Assembly (NCBI RefSeq): GCF_002093665.1
Contig: NZ_MRWE01000031.1
Span: forward strand, 1 to 64,000
Reading direction: 5' to 3'
Source: Rouxiella badensis
GTDB lineage: Bacteria > Pseudomonadota > Gammaproteobacteria > Enterobacterales > Enterobacteriaceae
Length of the DNA: 64,000 nt
Below the pieces are notes generated by a model. That model was not told the DNA's origin. It did not search any database and was given only the letters and a program-made list of their open reading frames with translations. The translations under genes were made by a program, and so were the position numbers. Shown here in pieces: positions 36,431 through 45,084 of this stretch (positions are counted from its first letter, which is position 1; each line of letters starts with the position of its first letter).

Positions 36431-37150
36431 ATGCAGCTTACCGGCTCACGTAGCGGACGCAACAAGGCCAGGCCTGAGGGTCTGGCAGAAAGAATCTATC
36501 TCCAGCTCAAGGACGACATTTTCAGTTTTCGCATGCTGCCCGGTGACAAATTTAGCGAGAACGAGATTGCCGAAAGAATGGACGTGAGCCGCACGCCGGT
36601 GCGTCAGGCGCTTTTCTGGCTGGAGCGTGAGGGCTACGTGGAGGTGTTTTTCCGCAGCGGCTGGCAGGTACGACCGTTTGATTTCGAGTACTTCGAACAG
36701 CTTTATGACCTGCGCATCGTTCTGGAACTCGAGGCGGTAAAACGCCTCTGTACGATGGACGTGACGCCCGAGCCACTGTTTGCACTGCAAAGTTTCTGGA
36801 TAGATGAGCCAAGGCTGGAGGACGGGCAAGAGGTTTCTCGGTTCGACGAAGAGTTTCACATGGCGTTGGTGGCGGCAGCGGGCAACGGTGAGATGGCAAA
36901 AATCCACCGCGACCTGACTGAGAAAATCCGCATCATCCGGCGGCTGGACTTTACCAAAGACGCGCGCGTCAACGCGACCTATAGCGAACACGCAAGCATT
37001 TTACTCGCCATCATGCAGCGCCAGACCCAGGAGGCACAACGCCAACTACAGGACCACATTGCCGTCAGTAAAGCCGAGGTGCGCAAAATAACTCTTCATA
37101 TGCTGCATCAGGCGAGACCAGAAGACGAAGCGGACACCCCGTCTTCGTGA
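36431..37150 (+). CDS. GntR-family (FadR subfamily) transcriptional regulator
   Basis: GntR regulator of the FadR/FCD type, 239 residues. The N-terminal winged HTH (FSENEIAERMDVSRTPVRQALFWLEREGYVEV) is followed by a helical FCD domain with metal/ligand residues (DLRIVLELEA, FDEEFHMALV, EHASILLAIM). AAAGGAG precedes the ATG and the gene lies 17 bases after urea carboxylase and before urtA, so it is probably a local regulator of urea use. The effector is unknown. Confidence 0.88.
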   Translation: MQLTGSRSGRNKARPEGLAERIYLQLKDDIFSFRMLPGDKFSENEIAERMDVSRTPVRQALFWLEREGYVEVFFRSGWQVRPFDFEYFEQLYDLRIVLELEAVKRLCTMDVTPEPLFALQSFWIDEPRLEDGQEVSRFDEEFHMALVAAAGNGEMAKIHRDLTEKIRIIRRLDFTKDARVNATYSEHASILLAIMQRQTQEAQRQLQDHIAVSKAEVRKITLHMLHQARPEDEADTPSS

Positions 37151-37264
37151 CTTTTTTAAAACGTATTTCGACACCTAAACACAGCACGCCCTAAAGATTT
37201 CACGCTGCTGCCAAGCCTGGCAGCCTGAAAGATGACCGGCTTGGCACTTTTAACAGGAGTACTT

Positions 37265-38533
37265 ATGCAACGTCGTCGCTTTATTAAAGCCTTTGCCCTC
37301 TCGGCAACCGTGGTCAGTATGGGTCTGGCATTCGCTGCACAGGCCGCCGACACCATTAAGGTCGGTATTATGCATTCACTTTCCGGCACCATGGCCATCT
37401 CTGAAACGCCGTTGAAAGACGTCGCGCTGATGACCATTGATGACATTAACGCGCACGGTGGCGTGCTGGGTAAAAAGCTGGAGCCGGTGGTGGTTGATCC
37501 TGCGTCAAACTGGCCGCTGTTCGCTGAAAAAGCCCGCCAACTGCTGACCCAGGACAAGGTCGCAGTGGTGTTCGGTTGCTGGACTTCGGTCTCACGCAAA
37601 TCCGTGCTGCCCGTGTTCGAAGAGCTGAACGGCCTGCTGTTCTATCCGGTGCAATACGAGGGTGAGGAGATGTCGCCGAACGTCTTCTACACCGGCGCAG
37701 CGCCTAACCAACAGGCCATTCCTGCCGTGCAGTACCTGATGAGCGAAGACGGCGGTGGTGCCAAACGCTTCTTCCTGCTGGGTACCGACTACGTCTATCC
37801 GCGCACCACCAACAAGATCCTTCGCGCCTACCTGCACTCCAAAGGCGTTCAGGATAAAGACATTGAAGAGGTCTATACCCCGTTCGGCTACAGCGATTAT
37901 CAGACCATCGTTTCCAACATCAAGAAATTCGCGGCTGGCGGTAAAACGGCTGTGATTTCCACCATCAACGGTGACTCCAACGTTCCCTTTTACAAGGAGC
38001 TGGCTAACCAGGGCGTGAAAGCGACCGATGTGCCGGTGGTTGCCTTCTCGGTCGGTGAAGAAGAGCTGCGCGGGATAGACACCAAGCCGCTGGTCGGCGA
38101 TTTGGCGGCGTGGAACTACTTCCAGTCGCTGGATAACCCAACCAACAAAGCCTTCGTTGCCGAATGGAAAGCCTACGCCAAGTCGCACAACCTGCCGAAC
38201 GCCGATACCGCGGTCACCAATGATCCGATGGAGGCAACCTACGTGGGTATCCACATGTGGGCACAGGCCGTTGAGAAAGCGGGCACAACCGACGTCGACA
38301 AAGTCCGCGCGGCAATGGCCGGTCAGACCTTCAAGGCTCCGGACGGCTACACCCTGACCATGGACAAAACCAACCACCACCTGCACAAACCGGTGATGAT
38401 CGGAGAAATCCAGTCCAATGGTCAGTTCAACGTGGTGTGGCAGACCGACAAACCGGTGCGCGCCCAGCCGTGGAGCCCTTATATTCCGGGTGACGACAAG
38501 AAGCCTGACTATCCGGTGAAAAGCACTCAGTAA
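37265..38533 (+). CDS. urtA: Urea ABC transporter substrate-binding protein UrtA
   Basis: Periplasmic urea-binding protein, 422 residues. It begins with a twin-arginine-like MQRRRFIKAF and a signal peptide ending at about residue 27 (AQAADTIKVG). The body is a family 5/branched-chain-type binding protein with VGIMHSLSGTMAISE and FGCWTSVSRKSVLPVFEE, typical of UrtA and amide-binding proteins. ATG 37265 with AGGAG upstream is preferred over the open frame from 37232. First of urtABCDE. Confidence 0.94.
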   Translation: MQRRRFIKAFALSATVVSMGLAFAAQAADTIKVGIMHSLSGTMAISETPLKDVALMTIDDINAHGGVLGKKLEPVVVDPASNWPLFAEKARQLLTQDKVAVVFGCWTSVSRKSVLPVFEELNGLLFYPVQYEGEEMSPNVFYTGAAPNQQAIPAVQYLMSEDGGGAKRFFLLGTDYVYPRTTNKILRAYLHSKGVQDKDIEEVYTPFGYSDYQTIVSNIKKFAAGGKTAVISTINGDSNVPFYKELANQGVKATDVPVVAFSVGEEELRGIDTKPLVGDLAAWNYFQSLDNPTNKAFVAEWKAYAKSHNLPNADTAVTNDPMEATYVGIHMWAQAVEKAGTTDVDKVRAAMAGQTFKAPDGYTLTMDKTNHHLHKPVMIGEIQSNGQFNVVWQTDKPVRAQPWSPYIPGDDKKPDYPVKSTQ

Positions 38534-38616
38534 TTGACCTGAAGGTCCGTCACGGCCTGTGCTGCCTTTCACAAGTGCAGGCCGTGGCGGTCTCGTCGTA
38601 TCAGATTAATAAAGCG

Positions 38617-40233
38617 ATGATGACTATGATGAAACTCCTGCCCTTCCCCCGTTTGCGACTCGGCCTCACGCCGGGCCTGCGAACCCTGACTTTCCTGCTT
38701 TGCTGCCTGCCGTTGTGGGCCAAGGCCGGCCCTGCCGATGACTTCGCTGCGGCCAGTCGTTCCGAGCAGGCAACGTTGCTTCAGCAGTGGGCGACTGACC
38801 CGCAGCCTGAGCGTTTACCGCTGTTGGAGGCACTAAAGCAGGAAGATGTCGTGATTGATGAGGCGCATCATGCGTTCATCAGGCAGGGCGATACCCTTGC
38901 GCCGCTTGAGGGCGCGGCTAAGCCGCAGGGCGACGTCAAGGCAGTTTGGTTGAACAACCGGCTGCGTAACCTGATAACTAACGCCCTCTCGGCACACCGT
39001 CTGGTCAGCAAAGACAGCGCCGTGCGCCTGCAGGCCGCTAAATCTTTGCAGCGCGAGGCGCAGGCAGACCAGCTGCCGCTGCTGACCAAACGACTGGCGC
39101 TGGAACAAGACGCCACGGTGCACGCCGCACTCAGCATTGCACTGGCAAACCTGCAGCTTAGCGATCCGAATCCGCAGGTTCGCCTGCGCGCGGTGGAGCT
39201 GCTCGGCGAATCTTCAGACCCCGACACTCAGGGCCATTTGCAACCGCTGACCGACCCTAAAGTCGAGACCGACGTGACCGTGCGCACCGCCGCGCTGGTC
39301 AGCCTCAAGGCCGTGCAGCATCGGCTGATGATTGGCGACTGGCTGGGTCAGGCCTTCACCGGACTGTCGCTGGGTTCGATTCTACTGTTGGCTGCGTTAG
39401 GTCTGGCTATCACCTACGGCCTGCTCGGCGTCATCAACATGGCCCACGGCGAGATGCTGATGTTGGGTTCGTACTCGACCTACATGGTGCAGTCCTTCTT
39501 CCAGCACTATGCGCCCGGCCTGTTGGCCATCTATCCGCTGGTGGCGCTGCCGGTGGCGTTCTTTATTACTTCTGGCGTGGGCATGCTGCTCGAACGTTCT
39601 GTCATTCGCCACCTCTACGGACGCCCGCTCGAAACGCTGCTGGCTACCTGGGGTATCAGCCTGATCCTGATTCAGGGCGTACGGGTGATTTTCGGTGCGC
39701 AAAACGTTGAGGTCGCCAACCCGAACTGGCTCTCCGGCGGTATTCAGCTGCTGCCAAATCTGGTGCTGCCGTATAACCGCATCGCGGTCATTATTTTCGT
39801 GCTGATGGTGCTGGCGCTGACCTGGCTGCTGCTTAACAAGACGCGTCTGGGCATGAACGTGCGTGCCGTAACCCAAAACCGCGCCATGGCCGCCTGCTGC
39901 GGCGTGCCGACCGGTCGAGTGGACATGCTGGCCTTCGGCCTCGGTTCGGGCATTGCCGGACTCGGCGGCGTCGCACTCTCGCAGCTTGGCAACGTCGGGC
40001 CGGAACTGGGTCAGGGCTACATCATTGACTCCTTCCTGGTGGTCGTACTCGGCGGCGTCGGCCAGCTGGCAGGCACCGTCGTGGCCGCCTTCGGCCTCGG
40101 CATCGTGAATAAAATCCTCGAACCGGAAATCGGCGCGGTGTTGGGTAAAATCCTGATACTGGCGATGATCGTCCTGTTTATCCAAAAACGTCCGCAGGGA
40201 CTCTTCGCCTTTAAAGGCAGGGTGATTGACTGA
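38617..40233 (+). CDS. urtB: Urea ABC transporter permease UrtB
   Basis: Permease of the urea importer, about 538 residues. It has a signal peptide and a periplasmic N-terminal extension of roughly 230 residues with helical-repeat character (RLQAAKSLQREAQADQLPLL, VRLRAVELLGESSDPD), then the LivH-like permease (ALGLAITYGLLGVINMAHGE; INP-like coupling segment TRLGMNVRAVTQNRAMAACCGV). This extended form is usual for proteobacterial UrtB. Start among clustered ATGs at 38617-38629 is uncertain; the open frame begins with GTG 38575. It overlaps urtC by one base. Confidence 0.92.
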   Translation: MMTMMKLLPFPRLRLGLTPGLRTLTFLLCCLPLWAKAGPADDFAAASRSEQATLLQQWATDPQPERLPLLEALKQEDVVIDEAHHAFIRQGDTLAPLEGAAKPQGDVKAVWLNNRLRNLITNALSAHRLVSKDSAVRLQAAKSLQREAQADQLPLLTKRLALEQDATVHAALSIALANLQLSDPNPQVRLRAVELLGESSDPDTQGHLQPLTDPKVETDVTVRTAALVSLKAVQHRLMIGDWLGQAFTGLSLGSILLLAALGLAITYGLLGVINMAHGEMLMLGSYSTYMVQSFFQHYAPGLLAIYPLVALPVAFFITSGVGMLLERSVIRHLYGRPLETLLATWGISLILIQGVRVIFGAQNVEVANPNWLSGGIQLLPNLVLPYNRIAVIIFVLMVLALTWLLLNKTRLGMNVRAVTQNRAMAACCGVPTGRVDMLAFGLGSGIAGLGGVALSQLGNVGPELGQGYIIDSFLVVVLGGVGQLAGTVVAAFGLGIVNKILEPEIGAVLGKILILAMIVLFIQKRPQGLFAFKGRVID

Positions 40234-41309
40234 TGACGCAACCCTTAACGATTACAGGCGTACAAAAGGCGCCACGTCTGGCGATGAGCCTCGGCACGCT
40301 GGTGCTTATTTCGCTGCTGGTGATGCCCTTTTTGGCACTGCTGCCGCAGACCCATCCACTGGCGATTTCAACCTATACCCTGACGCTGGTCGGCAAGATC
40401 CTTTGTTATGCAATCGTCGCGATCGCCCTCGATCTGGTGTGGGGCTACGCCGGGCTGCTGTCGCTCGGGCATGGTTTGTTCTTCGCACTCGGCGGCTACG
40501 CGATGGGGATGTACCTGATTCGCCAGGCCGCGGGCAACAATTTGCCAGACTTTATGTCGTTCCTCTCGTGGACCGAACTGCCGTGGTTCTGGGCAGGAAC
40601 ACAGCATTTTGCCTGGGCACTGTGCCTGATAGTGCTGGTGCCCGGCCTGCTGGCGTTCGTTTTCGGCTACTTCGCCTTCCGCTCCAAAATCAAAGGCGTG
40701 TACTTCTCGATAATGACGCAGGCGCTGACTTACGCCGGTATGTTGCTGTTTTTCCGCAATGAGACCGGCTTCGGGGGTAATAACGGCTTTACCGGCTTTA
40801 CCACCCTGCTCGGCTTTCAGGTCACGGCGACATCAACGCGAATCGGGCTGTTTATCGCCACCGTGCTGCTGCTGGTGGCCAGTCTGGCACTCGGTTTCAC
40901 GCTGGCACGCAGCAAATACGGCCGCGTGCTGACGGCGGTGCGCGACGCCGAGAACCGGCTTATCTTCTGCGGCTATGACCCTAAAGGCTTCAAGCTGTTT
41001 GTCTGGACGATTTCGGCAATGATCTGCGGTCTGGCAGGCGCGCTTTACGTGCCGCAGGTCGGCATCATCAACCCGAGCGAGATGTCGCCAACTAACTCTA
41101 TCGAGGCCGCCATCTGGGTCGCACTGGGCGGACGCGGCACGCTGATCGGTCCGATTCTGGGTGCGGGCATCGTCAACGGGGCTAAAAGTTGGTTTACCGT
41201 CGCCATTCCCGAGTACTGGCAGTTTATTCTCGGCGGCATGTTTATTGTGGTGACGCTGTTCCTGCCCGAGGGCGTGATTGGCCTGCTGCGTAAAAGGAAA
41301 GCCCAATGA
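40233..41309 (+). CDS. urtC: Urea ABC transporter permease UrtC
   Basis: Second permease of the urea importer, LivM-like, 358 residues, about ten helices. VWGYAGLLSLGHGLFFALGGYAMG in the first third and SKYGRVLTAVRDAENRLIFCGYDP as coupling loop identify it. Its ATG overlaps the urtB stop (TGATG) and its end overlaps urtD (ATGA), so urtBCD are translationally coupled. Confidence 0.95.
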   Translation: MTQPLTITGVQKAPRLAMSLGTLVLISLLVMPFLALLPQTHPLAISTYTLTLVGKILCYAIVAIALDLVWGYAGLLSLGHGLFFALGGYAMGMYLIRQAAGNNLPDFMSFLSWTELPWFWAGTQHFAWALCLIVLVPGLLAFVFGYFAFRSKIKGVYFSIMTQALTYAGMLLFFRNETGFGGNNGFTGFTTLLGFQVTATSTRIGLFIATVLLLVASLALGFTLARSKYGRVLTAVRDAENRLIFCGYDPKGFKLFVWTISAMICGLAGALYVPQVGIINPSEMSPTNSIEAAIWVALGGRGTLIGPILGAGIVNGAKSWFTVAIPEYWQFILGGMFIVVTLFLPEGVIGLLRKRKAQ

Positions 41310-42106
41310 ACTCAATGACGCTGGACCTCTTCACTCAACAGCAGCCTGCCGATAAGCACCGCGAGCAGACCGATCCGATTCTGACGCTGGATAAAATCAA
41401 CGTCAGCTTTGACGGATTCAAGGCGTTAACTGACCTCTCGCTGCGCATCGGCGTTGGAGAATTACGCTGCGTCATTGGTCCGAACGGCGCGGGAAAAACG
41501 ACGCTAATGGATGTTATTACCGGCAAGACACGGCCTAAGTCGGGACAGGTACTTTATGACCAGAATATCGACCTGACCCGGCTGGATCCGGTGCGTATCG
41601 CACAGTCGGGCATTGGTCGTAAATTCCAGAAGCCAACGGTGTTTGAGGCGCTGACGGTGTTTGAAAACCTCGAAATCGCGCAAAAAACCAATAAATCGGT
41701 GTGGGCCTGTCTGCGCGCGAAAATGAACAGCGAACAGCGCGACCGGATCGACGAAATGCTGGTCACGTTGCGTTTGCAGGGCGAACGGCATCGCATGGCG
41801 GGCATGCTGTCGCACGGCCAGAAACAGTTTCTGGAAATCGGCATGCTGTTGGTACAGGAACCGCATCTGCTGCTGCTCGACGAGCCTGCCGCCGGCATGA
41901 CTGACGCCGAAACCGAGTACACCGCCGAGCTGTTCAAGTCGCTCGCCGGTAAGCATTCACTGATGGTGGTCGAGCACGATATGGGATTTGTAGAAACCAT
42001 TGCCGACCACGTTACCGTGCTGCATCAGGGGCAAGTGCTGGCGGAAGGGTCGCTGCAGGAAGTGCAGGCTAACGAGCAGGTTATCGAAGTTTATCTGGGC
42101 CGCTAA
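41306..42106 (+). CDS. urtD: Urea ABC transporter ATP-binding protein UrtD
   Basis: LivG-like ATPase, 266 residues. Walker A GPNGAGKTT near residue 57, signature LSHGQKQFLEIGMLL, Walker B LLLLDEPAAGM, H-loop VVEHDM. Signature LSHGQKQ rather than LSGGQ is characteristic of UrtD. It overlaps urtC by four bases and lies 22 bases before urtE. Confidence 0.95.
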   Translation: MNSMTLDLFTQQQPADKHREQTDPILTLDKINVSFDGFKALTDLSLRIGVGELRCVIGPNGAGKTTLMDVITGKTRPKSGQVLYDQNIDLTRLDPVRIAQSGIGRKFQKPTVFEALTVFENLEIAQKTNKSVWACLRAKMNSEQRDRIDEMLVTLRLQGERHRMAGMLSHGQKQFLEIGMLLVQEPHLLLLDEPAAGMTDAETEYTAELFKSLAGKHSLMVVEHDMGFVETIADHVTVLHQGQVLAEGSLQEVQANEQVIEVYLGR

Positions 42107-42128
42107 GCTGCGCCGCAGGGAGTGAATC

Positions 42129-42827
42129 ATGTTGCAAGTCAATGAGCTAAACCAGTTTTACGGCGGTAGCCATATCTTACGCGGACTGTCTTTCGAGGCG
42201 AAAATAGGTGAGGTCACCTGCCTGTTAGGCCGCAATGGGGTCGGCAAAACGACGCTGCTGAAGTGCCTGATGGGACTGATTCCGGCGAAATCCGGCACCA
42301 TTAGCTGGAACGGCACGGTTATCAATGGCCGCAAGCCGCACCAGCGGGTGCAGTCGGGCATTGCCTACGTCCCGCAGGGACGCGAAATTTTTCCTCGTTT
42401 GACAGTAGAAGAAAATTTACTGATGGGCCTGTCGCGCTTTTCGGGCAGTGAGGCCAAAACGGTCCCAGATGAAATTTATCACCTGTTTCCCGTACTACTG
42501 GAAATGAAAAATCGCCGCGGAGGTGACCTCTCCGGCGGACAGCAGCAGCAGTTGGCCATCGGTCGTGCGCTGGCGTGCAGGCCCAGCCTGCTTATCCTCG
42601 ATGAGCCGACAGAAGGTATTCAGCCCTCGGTTATTAAAGAGATAGGCGCCGTTATCCGCCAGCTTGCTGCCAGAGGCGACATGGCAATATTGCTAGTCGA
42701 GCAATTTTATGATTTTGCGGCAGAGCTGGCCGACAGCTATCTGGTGATGTCGCGCGGTAACATCATAAAACGCGGACAGGGCAGTGAGATGGAGGCCGAA
42801 GGGGTAAGAGGGCTGGTGGCAATTTAA
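42129..42827 (+). CDS. urtE: Urea ABC transporter ATP-binding protein UrtE
   Basis: LivF-like ATPase, 232 residues. Walker A GRNGVGKTT near residue 34, signature LSGGQQQQLAIGRAL, Walker B LLILDEPTEGIQPS. NELNQFYGGSHILRGLSF at the N-terminus is typical of UrtE. Last gene of the transporter; a strong terminator follows at 42844-42871. Confidence 0.95.
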   Translation: MLQVNELNQFYGGSHILRGLSFEAKIGEVTCLLGRNGVGKTTLLKCLMGLIPAKSGTISWNGTVINGRKPHQRVQSGIAYVPQGREIFPRLTVEENLLMGLSRFSGSEAKTVPDEIYHLFPVLLEMKNRRGGDLSGGQQQQLAIGRALACRPSLLILDEPTEGIQPSVIKEIGAVIRQLAARGDMAILLVEQFYDFAAELADSYLVMSRGNIIKRGQGSEMEAEGVRGLVAI

Positions 42828-42843
42828 GAAAATAACGGTGACA

Positions 42844-42871
42844 AAAAAGCCGCGACAGTGCGCGGCTTTTT
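42844..42871. terminator. Bidirectional terminator urtE / GlsB-YeaQ gene
   Basis: AAAAGCCGCG/CGCGGCTTTT stem with a six-base loop, flanked by A and T runs, between the convergent urtE and small membrane protein genes. Confidence 0.88.
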
Positions 42872-42888
42872 CAAAACACGTGTTGCGA

Positions 42889-43137
42889 TTACGACCTTAT
42901 CTTACGGTAGATGAACAGGACAACGATGGCACCGATAACGGCGACCACGAAGCTACCAAAGTTAAAGCCGTCTACACGACCAAAGCCGAAGAAGGTACTG
43001 ATGTACCCCCCCACAACCGCACCTACAATCCCCAGAATCACGGTCAGAATAAAGCCGCCACCGTCTTTACCTGGCATGATCCACTTAGCCAGAATACCTG
43101 CAATCAGACCAAAAATAACCCAGGATAAAATACCCAT
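42889..43137 (-). CDS. GlsB/YeaQ/YmgE family small membrane protein
   Basis: Small hydrophobic protein of the transglycosylase-associated/GlsB-YeaQ family, 82 residues, three membrane segments with the repeated GLIAGILAKWIMPGKDGGG and ILGIVGAVVGGYI motifs. Members are stress- or stationary-phase-induced; function is unclear. ATG 43137 has AGGAG 8 nt upstream and gives the normal family length; the frame open from 43200 is not needed. Convergent with urtE, divergent from the YdgH/BhsA-like gene. Confidence 0.9.
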   Translation of the reverse strand: MGILSWVIFGLIAGILAKWIMPGKDGGGFILTVILGIVGAVVGGYISTFFGFGRVDGFNFGSFVVAVIGAIVVLFIYRKIRS

Positions 43138-43531
43138 TTCGACGTCTCCTAATACGTTGGTGTTACCGTGAAATTTGTTCAGCCAATCAGGCCAAACCAA
43201 TGTAGAAAATTCCCTTCCTACGAATCAGTTCGTCGCTTAGCGCTGCGAACCTTTTTTCTGTTACTCGATATCTATTTTAGCAGATTAAAACAAACTCGCT
43301 CAAAATCAGCCACAAGGACGGAATCTGCGCGCATTGTGCGTCCAACGTAAACCGCCTTCTCGGGATGTAAAGCTCTGCCGGGTTAAACGTAAAAACGCGT
43401 AAATGTTGAACAGTATTTTTGAATGACTTCCTCAAATCAATCCGTTTTTCATCCTCACTCAATCGGCCTATTATTTGCTCATCGAAAGGCAATCACCTTT
43501 CAAACTCATATTACCGATTAGGAATGACATT
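43138..43531. other. Divergent intergenic region, 394 bp
   Basis: Contains the start regions of two small stress-type genes. Near the plus-strand gene there is a promoter at 43446-43474. The remainder is of mixed composition, with no reading frame or palindrome I can support. Confidence 0.45.
43446..43474 (+). promoter_or_regulatory. Sigma-70 promoter of the DUF1471 gene
   Basis: -35 TTTTCA (43446-43451), 17-base spacer, -10 TATTAT (43469-43474). Transcription would start about 50 bases before the ATG at 43532. Confidence 0.5.
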
Positions 43532-43789
43532 ATGAAAAGCATCAAATATTTTGCAGTAGCCGCGGCCCTTTCTTTCGCTTCTTTCGCCACCTTTGCTGCA
43601 CAAGAAGTCTCTCAACCTGCTGACGGGGCGCAAAAAATCGGCGTTGTAACCGCCAGCGGCGCAACCACCCTGGACTCTTTAAACAACGATTTGGCCAATC
43701 AGGCGAAACAAGCGGGTGCCAGTTCTTACCGCATCACTTCAGTGACCGGTAACAACCTGATGAGCGCAAGTGCAGTTCTGTACAAATAA
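43532..43789 (+). CDS. YdgH/BhsA/McbA-like (DUF1471) periplasmic protein
   Basis: Small secreted protein of the DUF1471 family, 85 residues. Signal peptide of about 22 residues (ending TFA-AQE), then a single domain with KIGVVTASGATTLDSLNNDLANQAKQAGASSYRI-type sequence typical of YhcN, BhsA and McbA, which E. coli induces under acid, peroxide or biofilm conditions. The start is ATG 43532 with AGGA upstream. A strong terminator follows. Which paralogue it matches best I cannot tell. Confidence 0.88.
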   Translation: MKSIKYFAVAAALSFASFATFAAQEVSQPADGAQKIGVVTASGATTLDSLNNDLANQAKQAGASSYRITSVTGNNLMSASAVLYK

Positions 43790-43816
43790 TCGTTACACCA
43801 ACGACGTTTTATCCGC

Positions 43817-43862
43817 AAAAAGCCGATGAGATCGCCTTAAAAGGAGATTTCATCGGCTTTTT
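43817..43862 (+). terminator. Terminator of the DUF1471 gene
   Basis: Thirteen-base stem AAAAAGCCGATGA/TCATCGGCTTTTT around a 20-base loop, ending in a T-run. Confidence 0.85.
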
Positions 43863-43927
43863 GCTTTTCTATTGCATGCCCCGTCGCTGATAAATATGCT
43901 GTCTCTTTCCAGTCGAAGGAACAGCCC

Positions 43928-44557
43928 ATGACACTGACCGATTCTCTCGTTTCCTATACCTTTGCCATCACCCTGCTGACGCTGACGCCCGGTCTCGATA
44001 CCGCGCTGATTCTTCGTACCGCCGCCAGCGAAGGCAGTAAGAAAGCCTTTCAAGCCGCAATGGGGGTGAACGCCGGGTGTATGATATGGGGTGCGATCGT
44101 GGCGCTGGGTCTGGGTGCGTTGCTTACCGCCTCGGAACTGGCGTTTAACGTACTTAAATGGGTCGGAGCAGCGTATCTCTGCTGGCTGGGGCTGCAAATG
44201 CTGTTCAAACCCCGTAATCAGATGGCGGCAGACTCCGCCGCCGATGCTCCGCTGAAAAAGAGCAGCAACGGGTTCATTAAAGGGTTGTTCGGCAACGTGC
44301 TGAATCCGAAGGTTGGCGTTTTTTACGTGACCTTTCTGCCGCAGTTTGTCGCCAGCGGTTATCCCGTTGCCGCCTACACCTTTGGCCTGGCGATGATCCA
44401 CGTCTTGATTGGTACAGTCTGGTCTTCGACGATGATTGCAGCCACTCGTCCGCTTTCGCGCTGGTTAAAACGCCCTGCGGTGGTTCGTAACATGGACCGC
44501 CTGACTGGGCTGGTGTTTGTCGCCTTTGCTGTGCGTCTGGCGACCAGCAAGCGCTAA
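43928..44557 (+). CDS. LysE/RhtB family exporter
   Basis: Amino acid or metabolite exporter of the LysE/RhtB family, 209 residues, about six helices. TLTPGLDTALILRTAASEG at the N-terminus, with the family's PGP motif degenerate (here PGLD), and GNVLNPKVGVFYVTFLPQF in the middle are characteristic. GAAGGA precedes the ATG. A GNAT gene starts 37 bases downstream, possibly cotranscribed. The substrate is unknown. Confidence 0.9.
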   Translation: MTLTDSLVSYTFAITLLTLTPGLDTALILRTAASEGSKKAFQAAMGVNAGCMIWGAIVALGLGALLTASELAFNVLKWVGAAYLCWLGLQMLFKPRNQMAADSAADAPLKKSSNGFIKGLFGNVLNPKVGVFYVTFLPQFVASGYPVAAYTFGLAMIHVLIGTVWSSTMIAATRPLSRWLKRPAVVRNMDRLTGLVFVAFAVRLATSKR

Positions 44558-44594
44558 ATTTTGTAGAAAAATTATTGATAACAAGAGAATGAAA

Positions 44595-45047
44595 ATGACC
44601 ATCAAAACACGAATCACGGCCACCCCCTCTTTTGACGACGTCGAGGCGGTCAAAAATGGTCTTCGTGAATACAATAAAAATTATATTCCAGAGCAATCTT
44701 TCAAAGAGCTGGCGGTATTCGTCGAAGACGATGCCGGTAATAAAACGGCGGGACTGATAGCTGAAACCGTAGGTAAGTATCTGATGATTAAATATCTGTG
44801 GGTGGCCGAATCTTTGCGTGGACAAGACTGCGGCACGCTGCTGATTCGACAGGCTGAAGAACAGGCTATTGCCCGCGGCTGTCGCTACGCCTTGGTTGAT
44901 ACCTTCAGTTTTCAGGCGCGCCCGTTCTACGAACGCCTGGGCTATGAGTGCAAGATGACGCTTGAAGATTACATCGAAGATACGCGTGCTGAAAAAGGGG
45001 TTGAAGCCTCACATCAGCGCTTCTATCTTTCCAAAAGACTGGGCTAA
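44595..45047 (+). CDS. GNAT family N-acetyltransferase
   Basis: Single-domain GNAT acetyltransferase, 150 residues. YLWVAESLRGQDCGTLLIRQAEE is the acetyl-CoA-binding motif (R-G-x-x-x-G-T), and FQARPFYERLGYE is the late conserved segment. ATG 44595 has AAGAG at good spacing; ATG 44589 is nearly as likely. Just downstream of the LysE-type exporter. The substrate is not identifiable. Confidence 0.85.
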   Translation: MTIKTRITATPSFDDVEAVKNGLREYNKNYIPEQSFKELAVFVEDDAGNKTAGLIAETVGKYLMIKYLWVAESLRGQDCGTLLIRQAEEQAIARGCRYALVDTFSFQARPFYERLGYECKMTLEDYIEDTRAEKGVEASHQRFYLSKRLG

Positions 45048-45052
45048 ACGGC

Positions 45053-45079
45053 AGGTAGCCCGAAAGCATCGGGCTACCT
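45053..45079. terminator. Bidirectional hairpin terminator GNAT / yfcF
   Basis: Perfect 11-base stem AGGTAGCCCGA/TCGGGCTACCT with a five-base loop, followed by TTT on the plus strand, between two convergent genes. Confidence 0.75.
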
Positions 45080-45084
45080 TTCCA

